Shown in pieces: positions 60,630 to 64,000 of a stretch of 64,000 nt of DNA. This DNA is from Caryophanon tenue. GTDB lineage: Bacteria; Bacillota; Bacilli; Bacillales_A; Planococcaceae. Under the pieces are notes generated by a model. That model was given only the letters and a program-made list of their open reading frames with translations, was not told where the DNA came from and did not search any database. The stretch's first letter is position 1. Each line of letters begins with the position of its first letter. The translations under genes were made by a program, and so were the position numbers. Location of the stretch: positions 1-64,000 of the forward strand of contig NZ_MASJ01000003.1 of assembly GCF_001700315.1 (NCBI RefSeq), given 5' to 3'.

Positions 60630-63113
60630 ATGAGTGGAATGCGTATAGGCGGCTTAGCGTCTGGTATGGATATTGATTCAATTGTAGAAAAGTTAATGCA
60701 GGCAGAAAGAATACCGGTTGATAAATTATCACAAAAAAAGCAAACGTATGAATGGCAACGTGATGCGTATCGTGATGTGAATACAAAATTAAAAACATTA
60801 GACACATATATTTCAGACAACTTAATTTTAAAGTCTATGAATTCAAAAACAGCGACAAGCTCAAACTCAAGTTTGGTATCAGCAACTGCGACAGGTACAG
60901 CTTCAGGTAACTTATCGATTGAAGGTGTATCACGTTTAGCGACAGCTGCACAGGCGGTTGGAAACCGACAAGTAAACGCGACTGGTGATACAAAGGTTAG
61001 CTCATTAACGTCAGAAACATCTTTATCGTTTAAAGCGATTCAAGCAAACGGCCAAATGGCGGCAGAAGCAACTGAAATTAAATTTGATGCCAATACAACA
61101 GTAAGTCAGTTAATGGCGAAAATTAATGGTAGTAATGCAGGTGTTACGGCTGTATTTGAAAACGGTCGTTTATCGATTTCTGCTAAAAATACTGGGGACA
61201 ATAAAGCAGGTGCAGAAGTCGAAGTAACAGCAGGTGCAGGTGTGTTAAGTGCACTAGGTATGGATACGACAAATGGTGAAGTAGCAAATGGTGGCCAAAA
61301 TGCGCGTTTTTCAGTGAATGGTATTGCGACAGAACGTTCAACGAATACATTTTCACTTAATGGATATAATGTTACATTAAACGCTACATTTAACGAAAGT
61401 GCTACACATGATAAGTTTGATACAGCAGCAAATACAACGTTAACACACGCCAACGAGAATTTAACGAAATTATTAACGACATTATTTGGCTCTAATAAAT
61501 ATGGCGTAACATTAACAAATAATTTAGCGGGTAATATGGATGCTGTGAAAACGGCAATTGATAACCGTCTTACAGAGCAACAAGAAGCGGTCGATAATGC
61601 ACGAAGCGCAGTAACAACAAAACGTGATACGTTAATTGATAATAAAAAAGCGGGTACTCTTTATGATGGGTTATCGCAAAAAGCGAAAGATTTTTTATTA
61701 AATTCAACAGCAACAAATAAAGTCGATTTCGATGCGGCAGTGGACGCAATTACAGATGAAACTATGCTTACAGAAGCTGATAAAACAGCATTAAAAGGTT
61801 TAACGGGCTTTACAGCTGTCAAGGATGCAGGCATTGAAACGAAAAATAACGCCGCTTATAACGGTCTTTCTCAAAAAGCAAAGGATTTCTTACTAAGTTC
61901 AACAGCAACAGATAATGCGAGCTTTGAAACGGCTGTTAATGCGATTACAGATGAGACAGTTTTAAGTGAAGAAGATAAAACAGCTTTAAAGAATTTAGAA
62001 TTTACAGCAGTAAAAGCAGCTGGTGAAGAGCTTGAAATTCAAAAGGCTTATAGCAGCTTATCTTCAAAAGCAAAGGATTTTTTACTGCAAAATGCGACAA
62101 CTTCTGATAAAGCGGCATTTGACGCAGCTGTTGATGCAGCCGACGAGACAATTTTAACAGAGGCAGATAAAAAGGCGTTAAAAGCTTTAGATACAGAGCG
62201 TAGAGACTTAGCGACGAAAGAAGCTGAGCTTAATGTGACAAAAGCAGATGCGACAAATTTAACAAACACTGTAAATGCGTACAATAATGCACAAAATACA
62301 GTAAATACAGCTGGAACAGCACCTGCAACGACTGTAACATCCGCAGCAATTACATTATCATCAACAACGAATGTTGATGACATGATGAATAAAATTAAAG
62401 AGTTCGTCGCAACGTATAACGGCTTTGTAAAAGATTTAACGGATAAAACGAAAGAAACGAAATATCGTGATTATGCGCCGTTAACAGCTGAACAAAAGAA
62501 AGAAATGGAAGAAGAAGAAATTAAGCTATGGGAAGAAAAGTCTAAGAGTGGTTTATTGCGAAATGATGCGCTTATTCGTAACGGCCTTGCAGATATGCGT
62601 GGCTTAGTATATGAAACGCATCACGGAGTGGATAACCAAAAATTTAACTCACTTTACAGCATCGGTATCGGCACATCAAAAAACTATAATGATGGTGGCA
62701 CGTTAGAAATCGATGAAGCCAAGTTACGTAAAGCGATTGAAGAAGATCCGAATGCGGTTGAGCAGTTATTCAAAAATACAGCTGGTACAAAAGAAGATAC
62801 GGTAACTTATACAACACGCGAAAATGGTGTGGAAGTAGAAAAAACAAAAAAAGCCGATACACGTGGCTTCTTATACCAACTACGTGATTCGATGAAACAA
62901 ATGGAAATTAATATCGAGAAAAAAGCGGGTCGTTCGACGATGACAGATGCACAGTATTCGTTAGGAAAAACATTAATCGACACGAATAAACGTTTAGACT
63001 CGTGGGAAGATAAATTAAAAGCAATTGAAGATCGTTATTGGAAACAGTTTACAGCGATGGAAACAGCGATTAATAACGCTAATCAACAGTCTTCATTATT
63101 CGCGCAAGGGTAA
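60630..63113 (+). CDS. fliD: Flagellar cap protein FliD with internal repeats
   Basis: 827 aa, far longer than the ~500 aa of B. subtilis FliD. The N-terminus MRIGGLASGMDIDSIVEKLM and the C-terminal region (KAIEDRYWKQFTAMETAINN, NNANQQSSLFAQG) are standard cap-protein ends. The extra length lies in the central, outward-facing part. It includes three tandem 64-65-residue repeats starting at residues 345, 410 and 474, each with LS.KAKDFLL and ADKTALK-like motifs. The insert should alter the exposed face of the cap. Neighbours are typical, so this is the working fliD. Confidence 0.95.
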   Translation: MSGMRIGGLASGMDIDSIVEKLMQAERIPVDKLSQKKQTYEWQRDAYRDVNTKLKTLDTYISDNLILKSMNSKTATSSNSSLVSATATGTASGNLSIEGVSRLATAAQAVGNRQVNATGDTKVSSLTSETSLSFKAIQANGQMAAEATEIKFDANTTVSQLMAKINGSNAGVTAVFENGRLSISAKNTGDNKAGAEVEVTAGAGVLSALGMDTTNGEVANGGQNARFSVNGIATERSTNTFSLNGYNVTLNATFNESATHDKFDTAANTTLTHANENLTKLLTTLFGSNKYGVTLTNNLAGNMDAVKTAIDNRLTEQQEAVDNARSAVTTKRDTLIDNKKAGTLYDGLSQKAKDFLLNSTATNKVDFDAAVDAITDETMLTEADKTALKGLTGFTAVKDAGIETKNNAAYNGLSQKAKDFLLSSTATDNASFETAVNAITDETVLSEEDKTALKNLEFTAVKAAGEELEIQKAYSSLSSKAKDFLLQNATTSDKAAFDAAVDAADETILTEADKKALKALDTERRDLATKEAELNVTKADATNLTNTVNAYNNAQNTVNTAGTAPATTVTSAAITLSSTTNVDDMMNKIKEFVATYNGFVKDLTDKTKETKYRDYAPLTAEQKKEMEEEEIKLWEEKSKSGLLRNDALIRNGLADMRGLVYETHHGVDNQKFNSLYSIGIGTSKNYNDGGTLEIDEAKLRKAIEEDPNAVEQLFKNTAGTKEDTVTYTTRENGVEVEKTKKADTRGFLYQLRDSMKQMEINIEKKAGRSTMTDAQYSLGKTLIDTNKRLDSWEDKLKAIEDRYWKQFTAMETAINNANQQSSLFAQG
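61662..62239 (+). repeat. Three tandem coding repeats within fliD
   Basis: Repeat units begin at 61662, 61857 and 62049 (195 and 192 bases apart). Shared protein motifs are Y.(G/S)LS.KAKDFLL.(S/N)(T/A)T, F(D/E).AV(D/N)A, DET.L.E.DK.ALK. They are diverged at the DNA level, so the duplication is not recent. Confidence 0.88.
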
Positions 63114-63119
63114 GAGCTG

Positions 63120-63479
63120 ATGGATAAAACGCCGCAACTATTGCAAGTATCAGCGAAGTTATACCAGCACTTGCAGCAAATGCCAGCCGACGATAAGCGT
63201 GACGATTTTATTGTAACGTTGAATACATTGCTTGACGAACGTGGACAACTGATTGCTGAATTATCCGCAAGTGGGTTTCAAGTCGATACGACGAATAAAT
63301 CGCATCAAATGTTAGTGGAGCTAGATAAAGGGATTAAAAGTCGATTAGAGCAAGCGATGAATGTTGTAAAAGCCGACCTTCGCAACATCCAAAAAGCAAA
63401 AAAGAATGAAAAACAATACGTAGATCCATATTCAAAGGTTGCCGTTATGGACGGCCGCTATTATGATAAGAAGAACTAG
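63120..63479 (+). CDS. fliT: Flagellar protein FliT-like chaperone
   Basis: 119 aa, small and helical, 6 bases after the fliD stop. The pattern LLQVSAKLYQHLQQMP ... FIVTLNTLLDERGQLIAEL and the C-terminal YVDPYSKVAVMDGRYYDKKN fit Bacillus FliT-type proteins, which serve as FliD export chaperones. In B. subtilis the order is fliD-fliS-fliT; here it lies before fliS. Similarity is moderate, so the name rests partly on position. Confidence 0.72.
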   Translation: MDKTPQLLQVSAKLYQHLQQMPADDKRDDFIVTLNTLLDERGQLIAELSASGFQVDTTNKSHQMLVELDKGIKSRLEQAMNVVKADLRNIQKAKKNEKQYVDPYSKVAVMDGRYYDKKN

Positions 63480-63498
63480 TTGAAAAGGAGTGCTTCAT

Positions 63499-63903
63499 TT
63501 GTACCAAAACACAAATGCACAAAATGCGTATAAACAAAATAGCGTAACGACAGCGTCACCAGGTGAGTTAACACTGATGTTATATAATGGCTGTTTAAAA
63601 TTTTTAGCAAAAGCGAAAGTAGCTATTGAACAAAAAAACATTCAAGAAAAGAATCATAACATTCAACGTGCACAAGCAATTATTGCAGAACTAATGTCAA
63701 CGCTTAATATGGATATTCCGATTTCAAAGGAATTTTTACCACTTTATGATTATATGAACCGTCGTTTAATCGAGGCCAATATTAAAAATGATATTGCAAT
63801 TATTGAAGAAGTAGAGGGGTTAACGACTGAATTCCGCGATACGTGGAAGGAAGTTATTAAAATTACGCGCCAGCAGCAATTTGCGGGTGCGAAACAAGTA
63901 TAA
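63499..63903 (+). CDS. fliS: Flagellin export chaperone FliS
   Basis: 134 aa from TTG 63499, 8 bases after AAAGGAG; the GTG at 63490 overlaps that site. Family motifs are YQNTNAQNAYKQNSVTTASP, GELTLMLYNGCLKFL and RAQAIIAELMSTLNMDIP. FliS binds the C-terminus of flagellin and keeps it unfolded for export. Last gene of the operon; a terminator follows. Confidence 0.95.
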   Translation: MYQNTNAQNAYKQNSVTTASPGELTLMLYNGCLKFLAKAKVAIEQKNIQEKNHNIQRAQAIIAELMSTLNMDIPISKEFLPLYDYMNRRLIEANIKNDIAIIEEVEGLTTEFRDTWKEVIKITRQQQFAGAKQV

Positions 63904-63905
63904 TC

Positions 63906-63943
63906 AAAAGCTCTATCTTGCATTTGTGAGATAGGGCTTTTTT
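63906..63943 (+). terminator. Terminator of the flaG-fliD-fliT-fliS operon
   Basis: AAAAGCTCTATCT pairs with AGATAGGGCTTTT (one G-U pair) around a 10-base loop, then Ts. Confidence 0.88.
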
Positions 63944-64000
63944 ACAAACCCACCTTTTCAAAATATGGTTGTCGTGGTATATTTATGGAAATTAATGGTG

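Noticed and set aside
1-64000. CRISPR arrays, tRNA, rRNA, prophage
   Set aside because: No spaced direct repeats, cloverleaf sequences, rRNA motifs or phage structural genes were seen on either strand.

Overview
The window reads as a chromosomal segment of a motile, S-layer-bearing member of the Bacillales, most like Caryophanaceae/Planococcaceae (Lysinibacillus, Solibacillus and Caryophanon relatives). The reasons are strong GGAGG-type ribosome binding sites with many TTG/GTG starts, nine SLH-domain proteins, a csaB-type pyruvyl transferase, a Bacillus-type SecA2 with its S-layer assembly partner, and a degSU-comF-flagellar gene order like that of Bacillus subtilis. The genus cannot be fixed from the sequence alone. 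I saw no tRNA, rRNA, CRISPR array or intact insertion sequence.

Region 1 (1-32.3 kb) is a cell-surface island. A minus-strand operon of two related secreted proteins (plus the first codons of a third gene) faces a 2038-residue SLH/Ig-repeat protein. Then come a class C penicillin-binding protein, further SLH proteins (889, 225 and 215 aa), a HlyD-like adaptor with a membrane partner, and an 817-aa secreted helical-repeat protein. After these follow SLH-anchored enzymes: CAP domain, NlpC/P60, amidase_3, glucosaminidase and phosphodiester glycosidase. A membrane-anchored protein with a possible sugar-epimerase-like fold and an acyltransferase sit among them. Most transcription units end in clear intrinsic terminators.

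Region 2 (32.6-45.7 kb) supplies the machinery that anchors and exports such proteins. It has csaB (pyruvylates the wall polysaccharide bound by SLH domains), a TuaC-like glycosyltransferase, a MurJ/MOP flippase, slaP-secA2 and a tagO-type initiator of wall-polymer synthesis. A TetR regulator, an S41 protease, a BrnQ transporter and a second NlpC/P60 hydrolase lie between them.

Region 3 (45.7-64 kb) follows the B. subtilis tagO-lytR-yvyE-degSU-degV-comF-flgMNKL-yviE-fliW-csrA-hag-flaG-fliD order. The differences are no comFB, an extra lipoprotein gene after degU, fliT placed before fliS, and a degraded gene piece that resembles the C-terminus of a Maf flagellin glycosyltransferase. Three promoter-like sites of the SigD type precede flgM, hag and flaG. 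The hag leader holds a hairpin with GGA in its loop plus a GGA in the Shine-Dalgarno, as expected for CsrA-FliW-flagellin control.

The most notable unexplained items are an exact 163-residue super-repeat in the secreted helical protein, a three-fold 64-65-residue insert in FliD, a 55-bp palindromic element present twice in opposite orientation after SLH genes, the Maf-like gene remnant, a palindrome over the csaB -10 box, and WalR-like boxes before both NlpC/P60 genes.
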